Assembly (NCBI GenBank): GCA_001553355.1
Contig: KQ960863.1
Span: forward strand, 1-36,009
Direction: 5' to 3'
Source of the DNA: Veillonellaceae bacterium DNF00626
GTDB lineage: Bacteria > Bacillota > Negativicutes > Veillonellales > Dialisteraceae
DNA: 36,009 bases
This document shows positions 23,934-32,976 of this stretch, piece after piece (within the stretch, counting starts at the first letter, position 1; every line of letters begins with the position of its first letter). Both the position numbers and the translations under genes were made by a program. Below the pieces are notes generated by a model. The model had not been told where the DNA came from, did not search any database, and saw only the letters and a list, made by a program, of their open reading frames with translations.

Positions 23934-23937
23934 AGGG

Positions 23938-23968
23938 ATAAGCCGTTCGTGATGAATGGCTTATTTCA
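23938..23968 (+). terminator. Hairpin after rplI
   Basis: ATAAGCCGTTC pairs with GAATGGCTTAT (one G-T) around a five-base loop, 5 bases past the rplI stop codon. The T-run behind it is weak (TTTCAATTTATTT), so termination may be partial. Confidence 0.6.
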
Positions 23969-24095
23969 ATTTATTTATGACTGATGTTGTTTGTGATGTG
24001 AAATTTCAGGAGAGATGGATCAAGTCGAAGAGATGTAAATTTTTTAGTTCATCACGGAATTTATTTTTTTAGTCCCCCTTAGGATGGAGGTTGCG

Positions 24096-25709
24096 ATGAA
24101 TTTCAAAAATAAAATGACGGAGATTCGCCGGAGGCATTTGGCAGGTGTGACGAGGTTTATTAGTGCGTCTGTGCTTGCGTTGTTGTTTTTCTTGGTGATT
24201 CTTGGTCGTGTGTTGTATGCGGTTCTTTTTGATAAGGAAGTGGAACTTTTTTCTCAGTCGGTAGAGCAGGTTCTTATTGCTGTCATGACGACTCTTTTTT
24301 TCTCTGTGGTGTGGAGAATTGTCGGGGAACGTCGGGGGCAAGTGGGGTTTCTTTATGAAATAGTTAATGTCCCTGTTTTAGGGGGTTTTTATTTCCTTTG
24401 GAAAAGCATGCCTATGAATATGTATTACACAATGTATGTGGCCGGGGTTCTTTTGGCGCTTTTTTGTTTTACGGTGTATTTGCTTTGGACGGAAGAGACG
24501 AAGGATATTTTCTCGGTTCTTTTTGTGTCGTTTTGGAAAACGGCGGGACAGATTTTTCTTATAGGTGTATTGGGAAGCATTTGCCTTTTTGCCATTGATT
24601 GTCTATTGATCGAGGTATTTTATGGTTGGTGGTATGTGTGGCTTGCTTTTTGTTACGTGCTGGCGATTCATCTTTTTTTGTCTTATATACCTCATTTTGG
24701 CGAATATGTGGAGACGAAATCGCTTCATTTCTTGTTGGAGCGAATATTTCTTCCGGCGTACTTGGTGATGCTTGTTATTTTGTATTTGTATATGGCGAAA
24801 ATTATCGTTACGGTGACGATGCCGGTGGGAACGATGAATTGGTATGCGTCGGTGGCGGTGGCTTTGTATGCTCTTTTCTATTTTTGTCTTTATGAGGAGG
24901 GAAATAGTAGGATTCGCCGTTTTCTTCGTTATGGCGGTATAGCGTTGCTACCGGTGATGGCGATGCAGGCGTGGGGGATTTATATCCGCTTTGATGCTTA
25001 TGGACTCACTACGGCGCGGTATGTTTCCATGGTTTGTAATGTGTTTGGCTTGGTGGTCATTTTGTCGGGGATTGGTAGGCGCTCCGGGAAATATTTATTT
25101 CTTTTAGCCGGATTATTGACGATCATGATGACTCTTTTGCCTACGAATATGATTGATGTGCCTGCTGCTAATCAATGGAATCGTTTGTCTGCTTGTCTTG
25201 AACGTCATGGGATGATAAAGGATGGAAAAGTCATCATGTCTCATGAACTTACGGTAAATGAAAAAAATGATATCAGAAGTGCGTATCGTTATTTGGCGCA
25301 TAATCCGGGCAGGTGGAAATATCCCTTGGTGGATGTGATGAAAAAGGATAATGATTTACGGAGTTTCTTGAATGTTTATCAAAAGGAAAATTGGATTGAT
25401 TTGATGTATCACTGGGAAGCGATTGATGTCTCAGGTTATGAGAAGATGTATATGTTCAACGGTAGGCGTGATGATATAGCGCCGGATGGTACATTCACTT
25501 TTGATACGGAGGATGGTAAGAAAACGGTGCCGCTCATGCCTTATATGGAGCGGCTGCGGAAAGGGGCATCTTCGGGCGTTGATGGAACAAAAGCGGACAT
25601 GACTTATGATGTAAATGAGTATCGGCGGATTTATTTCAATGATGTCCGTTTTCCGAAAGAGGGAGCATGTAAGGATGCGCGTTTCAGCGGATTTTTGTTG
25701 GAGAAATAA
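24096..25709 (+). CDS. DUF4153 multi-pass membrane protein
   Basis: A 537-residue protein with about eleven membrane helices (residues 18-360) and a soluble extracytoplasmic C-terminal domain (about 365-537). The segment from RRFLRYGGIALLPVMAMQAW to RFDAYGLTTARYV is the DUF4153 hallmark. No function is established for the family. ATG 24096 is chosen because GGAGG (24086-24090) lies 5 bases upstream; an in-frame ATG at 24084 overlaps that site. It sits between rplI and sbcD, 51 bases before the latter, and may be read with it. Base use is G/T-rich, as in the preceding three genes. Confidence 0.78.
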   Translation: MNFKNKMTEIRRRHLAGVTRFISASVLALLFFLVILGRVLYAVLFDKEVELFSQSVEQVLIAVMTTLFFSVVWRIVGERRGQVGFLYEIVNVPVLGGFYFLWKSMPMNMYYTMYVAGVLLALFCFTVYLLWTEETKDIFSVLFVSFWKTAGQIFLIGVLGSICLFAIDCLLIEVFYGWWYVWLAFCYVLAIHLFLSYIPHFGEYVETKSLHFLLERIFLPAYLVMLVILYLYMAKIIVTVTMPVGTMNWYASVAVALYALFYFCLYEEGNSRIRRFLRYGGIALLPVMAMQAWGIYIRFDAYGLTTARYVSMVCNVFGLVVILSGIGRRSGKYLFLLAGLLTIMMTLLPTNMIDVPAANQWNRLSACLERHGMIKDGKVIMSHELTVNEKNDIRSAYRYLAHNPGRWKYPLVDVMKKDNDLRSFLNVYQKENWIDLMYHWEAIDVSGYEKMYMFNGRRDDIAPDGTFTFDTEDGKKTVPLMPYMERLRKGASSGVDGTKADMTYDVNEYRRIYFNDVRFPKEGACKDARFSGFLLEK

Positions 25710-25760
25710 TAATTTTACTATTTCTTGAAAGGTAAATAAGTAAGATGATAAGGAGTTCTC

Positions 25761-26897
25761 ATGAAATTTATTCATACATCTGATTGGCATTTAGGAAAAT
25801 TATTTTACGGCGAATATTTGACGGATGAGCAGGCGTGGATTTTGAGAAATCAATTTTTGCCGTTGGCGGATAGTGAAAAACCGGATGTGATTTTGCTTGC
25901 CGGCGATGTATATGATCGCTCTATCCCACCGGAAGAAGCTGTGGCGCTTTTTAATGAGATGATTGAGGAAATTGTGGAGAAACGCCATATTCCTTTCATC
26001 GTTATTAGCGGAAATCACGATAGTGCGGAGCGTATTTCTTTTGCCAGTACGGTATTGGAACGTTCGGGGCTTTATATGTGCGGTGATTTAACACGCTTGT
26101 CGCCTATATTTCTTTCTGATGCTTGGGGGAAGGTGGCTTTTGTGCCTTTGCCGTATGCTGAGCCGGGAACGGTTCGTACGGCGCTTTCTGTCGATGTGCA
26201 TAGTCATGAGGAGGCGGAAAAGGCTTTGTCCTCTCATTTGCTGAAGTGCGTGCCGGAAGGTATGAGAAAAATAGCTATGGCCCATGAATTTGTGGCAGGG
26301 GGGAAGGAAAGCGATTCAGAAAGGCCTTTGTCTGTGGGCGGTACAGATCAAATTCACGGGAGCGTTTTTGATGGTTATCATTATACGGCGTTAGGTCATT
26401 TGCATGGTGCGCAAAAAGCCGGTGGCAGTGATCTTATCCGTTATAGCGGAAGTCTTTTGAAATATTCTTTTAGCGAAGCGACACATAAAAAAGGGGTCAT
26501 CATCGGGGAAATAGATGGTGAGGGACGAGTGAGGACAGAATTTCATCCTCTTGTGCCACGAAAAGATGCGCGGATTATCGAAGGTACTTTTGATGAATTG
26601 ATGGCAAAAGACGATCCGGCGCCCAATGATTTTCTGATGGCAGAGTTGATGGACGATAAGCCGGTCATTGATGTGATGGCACGGCTTAGAAAGAAATATC
26701 CTAATATGATGACGATTCATGCCAATCGACAACTTAGTGAAGATACGGGTAGCCGACATTTTGATTTCAATAAACGTATTGATCCATTAGATATGTTTCG
26801 TATTTTTTATAAAGAAATGCAAGATAAAGAATTTACCGATGAAGAAGAAGAGTATATGCAAAAAGTGTGGAATGATGTAAGGAAGGAGGATCTATGA
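25761..26897 (+). CDS. sbcD: Exonuclease SbcD (Mre11-type nuclease subunit)
   Basis: Nuclease subunit of SbcCD, which opens DNA hairpins and removes protein-blocked ends. Calcineurin-like phosphoesterase motifs are intact: D8 and H10 (TSDWHLGK), D49 (AGDVYDR), N85 and H86 (GNHDS), H175 (AHEF), and H213 and H215 (LGHLHG). A capping domain follows (about 275-378). It is 378 residues, a normal length. AAGGAG at 25750-25755 is 5 bases before ATG 25761. The stop overlaps the sbcC start as ATGA. Confidence 0.96.
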   Translation: MKFIHTSDWHLGKLFYGEYLTDEQAWILRNQFLPLADSEKPDVILLAGDVYDRSIPPEEAVALFNEMIEEIVEKRHIPFIVISGNHDSAERISFASTVLERSGLYMCGDLTRLSPIFLSDAWGKVAFVPLPYAEPGTVRTALSVDVHSHEEAEKALSSHLLKCVPEGMRKIAMAHEFVAGGKESDSERPLSVGGTDQIHGSVFDGYHYTALGHLHGAQKAGGSDLIRYSGSLLKYSFSEATHKKGVIIGEIDGEGRVRTEFHPLVPRKDARIIEGTFDELMAKDDPAPNDFLMAELMDDKPVIDVMARLRKKYPNMMTIHANRQLSEDTGSRHFDFNKRIDPLDMFRIFYKEMQDKEFTDEEEEYMQKVWNDVRKEDL

Positions 26898-29536
26898 GAC
26901 CGGAAAGATTGACGATGAGTGCTTTTGGTCCGTACCCTCAGCAAGAATTTTTGGACTTTTCACAGCTCAAAGGCGAGGAATTATTTCTTATCTGCGGGCC
27001 GACAGGCGCCGGTAAATCAACGATTTTAGACGCTATGTGTTATGCCCTTTATGGCAGAACCAGCGGAGCTGTAAGATCGGGCGAATCTATGCGAAGTAAT
27101 TATGTAGGGCCTGACAAGGAAACTTATGTGCAGTTTGATTTTGCCGTAGGAAATAAACATTATCGTGTGCATAGAAATCCCACGCAATTTTTGGAGCGGA
27201 AAAAGGGAGATAGTGATAAACCGGTAGAGAAAAAAGCGAAAGCGGAATTGTATGAAATTACGAGCGAAGGGGAGGAAATACAACTCATTACAGCGCGCGC
27301 TGTATCGGCAGCAGTAGAGAATCTTTTGGGCGTAGGACTCGAACAATTTCGTCAAATTATTCTTCTTCCGCAAGGAGATTTTCGGAAACTTCTTTTAGCG
27401 GATTCATCGGATAGGCAAGTCATTATGCAACAACTATTTCAGACGAAAATATATCTTCTTTTTGAAGAAAGGCTAAAAAAAGAAGCCCTTAAGCTCAAAA
27501 GTGATTATGAGGAAGGAAAACGAAATCAGGGAATTTATCTGGAAACGTGTGAAGCGGATAGTTATCAAGCGTTAGAAGAACAGCTGAAAGCACGGGAAGC
27601 ACGAATCAAAGAAATAAATATTGCTTTAGGAAATGAAGAAAAGAAACAAAAGGAATTTCAAAAGGTTTATGATGAGGGGCGCCGGCTTTTTGATGCTTAT
27701 AAAAGAAAAGAAGCGGCAGAAAATGCATTAGCGGTATTGGAAAAGCAAAAAGCACATATAGAAGAATTGCGTCAAAAAACAGATAAAGTGAAAAAATTTC
27801 AATTAATTATGGATATCTGGACGGAAACGGAAAGTATTTATAAACAGCGTCGAGCATTGGAAAGTTCAATCGAACAGGGAAAACAGGATATACCTAAATG
27901 GGAGAAAGAAAAGCAAGAAGTTCAGAAAGAAGCAGAATTATTTCAACAAAAAGAGGAATTATATAAAAAGCAAAGTGCATGGAAAACGCAATTAGAAACT
28001 TATGCCAAAGACGCTACGGAGTATAGCGAGATTCTTACCACAGCCAAAAATGCGGAAAGGAATTATGTCAAAGCGTTGGACGAAAAGGGAAAGTTAGATA
28101 TTTCTTTAGAGAAAGCAAAAGAGAAAGCTTTACAGGATAAGAAACATTGGATGGGGCAAAATGAATTATTTCTCCATTCACAAGCTTATGTATTGGCTGC
28201 CAATCTTGAAGATGGCACGCCTTGTCCGGTGTGCGGTTCTGAAATTCATCCGAACCCTGCGGAAAGTAGCGATATTGTCATCACGGAAAAGGATGTGGAA
28301 ATCGCCGCGAAGGCAATGAAAATGTCCGAAACGGCGGCGGAAGATGCTGTCATGCGGAGAGAAAATTTTCAGCGTGAGGTATTACAAAAAGCGGAAACGG
28401 AAAAAGAAAGAGCAAGCGCGCGTATTGAGCAAATGGAAAAATCCCTACCTGAAACGTATCGGGATGCCGGTTTTATAAGAAAGGAAATAGAAAAAATAGA
28501 CGAGAGCATCGCTCATTATGAAAAGGAAAAGAAACGTATCGAGGAAAGGCAGAAAGAGGCGGATCTTCGTTATCATGGCGCGGTAAAAAACCAAGAGCTA
28601 TTGGAAAAACAATATGAAACGGTGCGTTTATCGTCAGAAGAAAAAATGGAAGAATTAAGGGAAAAAGTGAAAGCGGTCGGCTTTGAAACGATGAATGAAT
28701 GTAAGGTGTATCGCGATAATATTTCCTTTTTAGATGCGTGGGAAGGCGAACTTAAAACTTACGATGAAAGGAAACATGCGGAAGAGGAAATAAAAAAAGC
28801 AGAAGAACAAATGATAGGAAGTCGTTCATGGCCGGATATGGACGGGCTGACGAAAATGAGAGATGATTTATTTACGCATGTGCGAGCCATCACGGCACAA
28901 AAAGCAGCAGAAGAAGAAACGGAAAAGAAAGAGAAAGAAGTTCTTCGGAAATTGGATCAATTGAAGAAGGATCAAGAAATAGTAGAAAAGAAAAGTCGGT
29001 TGGTATTTCATTTATCCGAGCTTGCGAGCGGAAAGGACACCGGCGTCAATTTGGAGCGTTTTGTGCTGGGAGCGCTTTTGGATGCAGTAACGGAAAAAGC
29101 CAATTTGCGATTAAAAGAAATGAGCGGAAATCGCTATGCCCTTCTTCGTAAACGCGGTGAACGTGATGACGCAAGGAAGACAGCCGGTCTTGATTTAGAA
29201 GTGTATGACAGTCATACAGGACGTAATCGCCCGGCGTCCACGCTTTCCGGTGGTGAAACATTTATGGCATCCCTTTCACTTGCCTTAGGTTTGGCGGACG
29301 TAGTGCAAGAATATGCAGGCGGTGTGCATTTAGATGCTATGTTTATTGATGAAGGATTTGGCAGTTTAGATGCCGAATCTTTGGACTTAGCTATGAAAAC
29401 ACTACAAAAACTAAAAGGACAAAATCGCTTAGTGGGACTTATTTCTCATGTAGGCGGGCTGGAAGAAAGAATTCCGGCCAAGTTACGAGTAAAAAAATCT
29501 CAAACCGGAAGTCGAGCCTTTTTTGAAATGCCGTAG
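26894..29536 (+). CDS. sbcC: Exonuclease SbcC (Rad50-type ATPase subunit)
   Basis: SMC-like ATPase partner of SbcD. Walker A is GPTGAGKST (35-43). Q-loop-type LLPQGDFRKLL follows, then long coiled coils (about 190-430 and 460-720). Between them lies the zinc hook CPVC (444-447) in GTPCPVCGSEIHP. The C-terminal lobe has STLSGGETFMASLSLALGLA and Walker B MFIDEGFGSLD. At 880 residues it is shorter than E. coli SbcC (about 1050), so its coiled-coil arms should be shorter. GGAAGGAGGA at 26881-26890 lies just upstream. A plain stop is followed by A/T-rich DNA before the next promoter. Confidence 0.96.
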   Translation: MRPERLTMSAFGPYPQQEFLDFSQLKGEELFLICGPTGAGKSTILDAMCYALYGRTSGAVRSGESMRSNYVGPDKETYVQFDFAVGNKHYRVHRNPTQFLERKKGDSDKPVEKKAKAELYEITSEGEEIQLITARAVSAAVENLLGVGLEQFRQIILLPQGDFRKLLLADSSDRQVIMQQLFQTKIYLLFEERLKKEALKLKSDYEEGKRNQGIYLETCEADSYQALEEQLKAREARIKEINIALGNEEKKQKEFQKVYDEGRRLFDAYKRKEAAENALAVLEKQKAHIEELRQKTDKVKKFQLIMDIWTETESIYKQRRALESSIEQGKQDIPKWEKEKQEVQKEAELFQQKEELYKKQSAWKTQLETYAKDATEYSEILTTAKNAERNYVKALDEKGKLDISLEKAKEKALQDKKHWMGQNELFLHSQAYVLAANLEDGTPCPVCGSEIHPNPAESSDIVITEKDVEIAAKAMKMSETAAEDAVMRRENFQREVLQKAETEKERASARIEQMEKSLPETYRDAGFIRKEIEKIDESIAHYEKEKKRIEERQKEADLRYHGAVKNQELLEKQYETVRLSSEEKMEELREKVKAVGFETMNECKVYRDNISFLDAWEGELKTYDERKHAEEEIKKAEEQMIGSRSWPDMDGLTKMRDDLFTHVRAITAQKAAEEETEKKEKEVLRKLDQLKKDQEIVEKKSRLVFHLSELASGKDTGVNLERFVLGALLDAVTEKANLRLKEMSGNRYALLRKRGERDDARKTAGLDLEVYDSHTGRNRPASTLSGGETFMASLSLALGLADVVQEYAGGVHLDAMFIDEGFGSLDAESLDLAMKTLQKLKGQNRLVGLISHVGGLEERIPAKLRVKKSQTGSRAFFEMP

Positions 29537-29615
29537 TTTTAGTGAAATTATGCATAAAGTGCATAAATATTTATGGCGATGTAAAAAAATATCTAAGAAA
29601 AAAGGATTTTTTCTC

Positions 29616-29644
29616 TTGACAGGCATACATCGTTTTGATAAAAT
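29616..29644 (+). promoter_or_regulatory. Promoter of the amino-acid-binding lipoprotein gene
   Basis: Perfect TTGACA (29616-29621), a 17-base spacer, and TAAAAT (29639-29644) preceded by TGA, an extended -10. This is the best sigma-70-type promoter in the window and predicts strong expression. Confidence 0.8.
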
Positions 29645-29693
29645 ATGCACATAAATAATTTTTTATTCATTTTGTTGTATGGAGATGATAATT

Positions 29694-30479
29694 ATGTTTA
29701 GTAAAAAGATGAAAATGTTTTTAGCTGTTGGTGCATTAGCAGCAGCGGTAGCAATGACCGGTTGCGGTAGCAGTGATAAAGCAAAGGATACGAATGCCAA
29801 TGGCATCCCTTCAGTGATTCGTGTCGGATCAGAAACCACATTCCCGCCTTTTGAATTTACCGAAGGAGATAAATATGTCGGTTTTGATTTAGATTTGGCG
29901 GACGCTATCATTAAACAAATGGGAAGTAAAATGGAATTTAAGAGCATGGGCTTTGATGCATTGATTCCGGCTGTTCAGAGTGGACAAATTGATATGATTG
30001 CTGCCGGTCTTTCTTCTAATCCTGAAAGAGCAAAACAAGTAGCATTCTCTGATGTTTATTTTGATAAAGACGGTTTTGTTCTTGTTGTTCGGAAAGATAA
30101 TGACAGCATCCATGATTGGTCTGATTTGGCAGGTAAAAAAGTAGGGGCTCAAGTAGGAACGGATTCAGTCAAATTTGCGACAGAAGCAAAAGGCGAAGTA
30201 AAGCAATTTGACTCCAATTCTCAAGGCTTTATGGAATTGAAAGCCGGCACATTGGAAGCTTTCGCTTTGGATCAGCCGGTGGCAATGTACTACTTGAAGC
30301 AAGGGGCTGATAAAGATTTGAAGATTGTCGGCACACCGAAAGCCGGTGAAGGCTATGTATTGGCATTCAATAAGGACAATAAAGCCTTACAAGAAGCAGC
30401 CAACAAAGCGTTGAAGGAATTAAAAGCCAACGGCGAATATGATAAGATTTTCGCTAAATGGTTTGGTGAAAAGAAATAA
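29694..30479 (+). CDS. Amino-acid ABC transporter substrate-binding lipoprotein (family 3)
   Basis: A 261-residue extracytoplasmic solute-binding protein of the polar amino acid family (GlnH/ArtI-like). Residues 1-24 form a lipoprotein signal with C24 in MTGC. The binding fold shows VIRVGSETTFPPFEF, YVGFDLDLADAI, FDALIPAVQSGQIDMIAAGL, ERAKQVAFSDVYF and, near the end, ALKELKANGEYDKIFAKWF. The ligand is probably a polar amino acid such as glutamine, arginine or cystine. GGAG at 29681-29684 favours ATG 29694. Usually such genes are followed by a permease and an ATPase; here a terminator follows directly, so the membrane partners must be elsewhere. Confidence 0.93.
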   Translation: MFSKKMKMFLAVGALAAAVAMTGCGSSDKAKDTNANGIPSVIRVGSETTFPPFEFTEGDKYVGFDLDLADAIIKQMGSKMEFKSMGFDALIPAVQSGQIDMIAAGLSSNPERAKQVAFSDVYFDKDGFVLVVRKDNDSIHDWSDLAGKKVGAQVGTDSVKFATEAKGEVKQFDSNSQGFMELKAGTLEAFALDQPVAMYYLKQGADKDLKIVGTPKAGEGYVLAFNKDNKALQEAANKALKELKANGEYDKIFAKWFGEKK

Positions 30480-30492
30480 GAAATAGCATGAC

Positions 30493-30527
30493 AAAATCCT
30501 CTTTACATCAGGTAGAGAGGATTTTTT
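30493..30527 (+). terminator. Terminator after the binding-protein gene
   Basis: AAAATCCTCTTTAC pairs with GTAGAGAGGATTTT (one T-G) around a five-base loop, followed by a T-run. It begins 14 bases after the stop. Confidence 0.88.
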
Positions 30528-30780
30528 GATGGGTAAAAAGTAGTTGTACCGGCTGTATAGCGGTTTAGAGAACCAACGGCCAAATTTTCGGAGTTATTCG
30601 GTACGTTTTATTTTATCAGTTGGTAGGAATTTCATTCTTGTTCTTTTATTTCTTTATGTATGGTATTGAAAAGATTAGTGTTTACCGAGCATAGACTTGC
30701 AAAAAGTTTGTTATAGATATAGAATATATATAGATATAGAAATATTTTTGAAATAAATTAAGAAGAAAGGAGGGAGCCTC
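30528..30780 (+). promoter_or_regulatory. Intergenic region with possible folded RNA and a promoter
   Basis: TGTACCG (30545-30551) can pair with CGGTACG (30599-30605), enclosing two small hairpins (GCT-GTAT-AGC and GGTT-TAGAG-AACC). The significance is doubtful. Further on, TTGCAA (30697-30702) and TAGAAT (30720-30725) with a 17-base spacer make a fair promoter for the small ORF at 30781. The remainder is A/T-rich without visible features. Confidence 0.35.
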
Positions 30781-31023
30781 ATGGAATGCGAAATGAATAG
30801 AGAATGGGACGATGTGATGTATGAATTGTATCTGATGGCTATTTTTCTTGTAGAAGGAGCCAATCTTTTTACGCCGCATCGCGAAAATTCCAATTTCAAT
30901 TGTGTGATTTCTTGGTTCTCTTCTTTCTTTAAAGGTTTTATCGGAGCCGGAGGAATGGCACAAGATGGGCAAAGAATCAATGTGAACGCGTCTGTACCGC
31001 AAGCCGGTCAGTTTTTCTTGTAG
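30781..31023 (+). CDS. Possible small hypothetical protein
   Basis: An 80-codon frame that I do not recognise. In its favour are a strong AAAGGAGGGAG site at 30764-30774, a promoter-like pair upstream (30697-30725), and two tandem hairpins after it, the second a true terminator. The N-terminus (MECEMNREWDD) is acidic. The middle holds hydrophobic stretches (LYLMAIFLVEGANLF and VISWFSSFFKGFIGAGGM), and the end is polar. No domain or lipobox is evident. Against it, a minus-strand frame of similar length overlaps, and the region could be a repeat remnant. Confidence 0.4.
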   Translation: MECEMNREWDDVMYELYLMAIFLVEGANLFTPHRENSNFNCVISWFSSFFKGFIGAGGMAQDGQRINVNASVPQAGQFFL

Positions 31024-31080
31024 AAAAATTGTTTTTGTAAAGAATTTTATGTTATGAAGGAATCAAACATCTTAATTCGC

Positions 31081-31133
31081 TACTTCGTCATGATGAAGTA
31101 AAAGAAAGAGACGCGTAAAAGGCGTCTTTTTTT
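31081..31133 (+). terminator. Tandem hairpins ending in a terminator
   Basis: Bases 31081-31100 form a 20-base near-perfect palindrome (TACTTCGTCA/TGATGAAGTA, one G-T). It is followed by AGACGC-GTAAAAG-GCGTCT (31109-31127) with a long T-run to 31133, a standard terminator. It ends 30 bases before the MATE gene start. Confidence 0.8.
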
Positions 31134-31163
31134 GTGGGCGTTTTATGTATGGGAGATGGTAAT

Positions 31164-32765
31164 ATGCGATTAAATGATATAAAAATAGTATTAGCAGTAA
31201 CACTTCCTATTGTAGTGGCTCAATTATCCACGATGGGAATTAATTTTATTAATACAATGATGGTAGGGCATTTCGGTGCAGATGATTTGGCAGGAGTGTC
31301 CGTGGGGGTAGGACTTTTTTATCCTTTTGAGGCGGCGGTGATTGGTTTGCTCATGGCAGGTACGCCTATTATAGGACAGCTTTGGGGTGCCGGAGACACA
31401 AAATCCATTCCGTCTGTGGTAAGAACAGGGCTATATATGGCCATGCTTACCGGAGTTATTTTTATGGTAGGATACATGCTGTTTATGGATCCGATTTTGG
31501 AATATATGAAGTTAGAACCCGAAGTTTATCAGGTGGCGAAATATTACATCTTAGCCATGGTAGCAACAGCGATTTTTGTGGCACTTATTATTCCCCTTCG
31601 TGCGTTGACAGACGTTATCGGCGGTACAGCTATTTCCATGAGATTGTTTTTATTGGCGCTGCCCATTGATACTCTCTTGAATTATCTTTTTATTTTTGGT
31701 AATGCAGGTTTTCCGCGTTTAGGCGGCATTGGTGCCGGTGTATCATCCGCTGTTACCTATGCGGTGATTTTGTTATTATTTCTCTTTGTACTCCATAAAG
31801 ACGAAAGATTCATGGGCGGTCGTATTTTTGCCGCATGGAAAACCGGAGTCAGATATTGGAAGGAATATTTGAATATAGGTATTCCTGCCGGGTTGTCCGT
31901 ATTTTTAGAAACGGGTATGTTTGGCGCGATCATTTTATTCATGGCTAAATTTGGCACAGAAACATTGGGTGCTTATCAAATCGCCGATAATTTCGCGAAT
32001 ATGGCATACATGATTCCTTTATCCTGTTCGATGGCGCTTACTATTTTGGTGGCTCGCGCCGTGGGAGCCGGTGATAGCGCTTTGGCTAAACGCTACGCAA
32101 GAACGGGAATTATCCTATCCGTAGGATTTTCATTCACTGAAGTTATTTTGACTATTGTTTTCAGAAGTCACATCAGTTTGATATATACCGATGACTTGGC
32201 AGTGGTGATGATTGCATCACACTTTCTTCTTTATGCATCGTTATTCCAATTTTTTGACTCCGTTGCCGTGCCGATTCAAGGTATCCTGAGAGGCTATAAA
32301 GATACGAAAATACCTTTCTTTTGCATGCTCATTGCTTACTGGGGCGTATGTTTACCGCTCGCATGCTTTTTAGATTTCGTCATGGATATGGGCGCTGTTT
32401 CCTATTGGATTGGTCTTGTGTTCGGCGTGGGAACAGTGGCAGTGCTTATGACATTGCGATATATTTTCAAAAAAGACGAATTCCGTTCGCCGCCGATATC
32501 ATCTGATGTAGTGGCACCTTTTTTACATAAATCATCGATACATTTAGGGTATATGAAAGAAATATATGAAGAAGTATGTCGCCGTAAGACAGCAAAAATA
32601 GAGGAAGATGCAAAGAAAAAAGAATCATTATTCCTGTGCAGTGATTCCGTTTATCGGAAAGATATCTATTTACCGCAAACGACGATCATTGAAATACGAC
32701 GGCATGTTTTGACTTTGTTGAAACGATATATCGTAGGCAGAGCCACGCCGGAGTTTGTCCCATAG
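31164..32765 (+). CDS. MATE-family efflux transporter with C-terminal extension
   Basis: A twelve-helix multidrug/toxin exporter of the NorM-like MATE branch. Typical pieces are TLPIVVAQLSTMGINFINTM, MVGHFGADDLAGVSVG, GTPIIGQLWGAGD and, in the second half, GAYQIADNFANMAYMIPL. The core ends near residue 450. About 75 further residues form a charged cytoplasmic tail (from PPISSDVVAPF to the C-terminus) that standard MATE proteins lack. GGAG (31152-31155) selects ATG 31164; in-frame GTG 31134 and ATG 31149 lack a binding site. It has 533 residues and stands alone between terminators. The substrate is unknown; Na+ or H+ coupling is a family trait. Confidence 0.92.
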   Translation: MRLNDIKIVLAVTLPIVVAQLSTMGINFINTMMVGHFGADDLAGVSVGVGLFYPFEAAVIGLLMAGTPIIGQLWGAGDTKSIPSVVRTGLYMAMLTGVIFMVGYMLFMDPILEYMKLEPEVYQVAKYYILAMVATAIFVALIIPLRALTDVIGGTAISMRLFLLALPIDTLLNYLFIFGNAGFPRLGGIGAGVSSAVTYAVILLLFLFVLHKDERFMGGRIFAAWKTGVRYWKEYLNIGIPAGLSVFLETGMFGAIILFMAKFGTETLGAYQIADNFANMAYMIPLSCSMALTILVARAVGAGDSALAKRYARTGIILSVGFSFTEVILTIVFRSHISLIYTDDLAVVMIASHFLLYASLFQFFDSVAVPIQGILRGYKDTKIPFFCMLIAYWGVCLPLACFLDFVMDMGAVSYWIGLVFGVGTVAVLMTLRYIFKKDEFRSPPISSDVVAPFLHKSSIHLGYMKEIYEEVCRRKTAKIEEDAKKKESLFLCSDSVYRKDIYLPQTTIIEIRRHVLTLLKRYIVGRATPEFVP

Positions 32766-32778
32766 CGCAGAAAGAAAT

Positions 32779-32826
32779 AAAACGGATGCTTAGAGAGAAA
32801 ATAGTCTCTTTGGGTATCCGTTTTTT
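32779..32826 (+). terminator. Terminator of the MATE gene
   Basis: AAAACGGAT (32779-32787) pairs with ATCCGTTTT, and an inner AGAGA/TCTCT stem extends the hairpin. Six Ts follow. It starts 13 bases past the stop. Confidence 0.85.
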
Positions 32827-32906
32827 ATTGTGTTGATTCATTGTGAAATATAGAGCTCAAAAGGGTATTATTGTATGAATTTTATTATTTGCTTTATGCT
32901 TTATTG

Positions 32907-32915
32907 TGATACAAT
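32907..32915 (+). promoter_or_regulatory. Candidate extended -10 promoter of the GmrSD-like gene
   Basis: TGATACAAT fits an extended -10 (TGn-TACAAT) 61 bases before the start codon. No clear -35 is visible. Confidence 0.4.
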
Positions 32916-32976
32916 AAAATTAATAAGTTTTATTGATTGGAATGAATTTGTATGATAATAAAAAGGAGAAAATTTT

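Noticed and set aside
30711-30980. An 89-codon minus-strand frame opposite the small ORF at 30781
   Set aside because: It has no ribosome binding site and ends in A/T-rich non-coding DNA. The plus-strand frame has much better signals.
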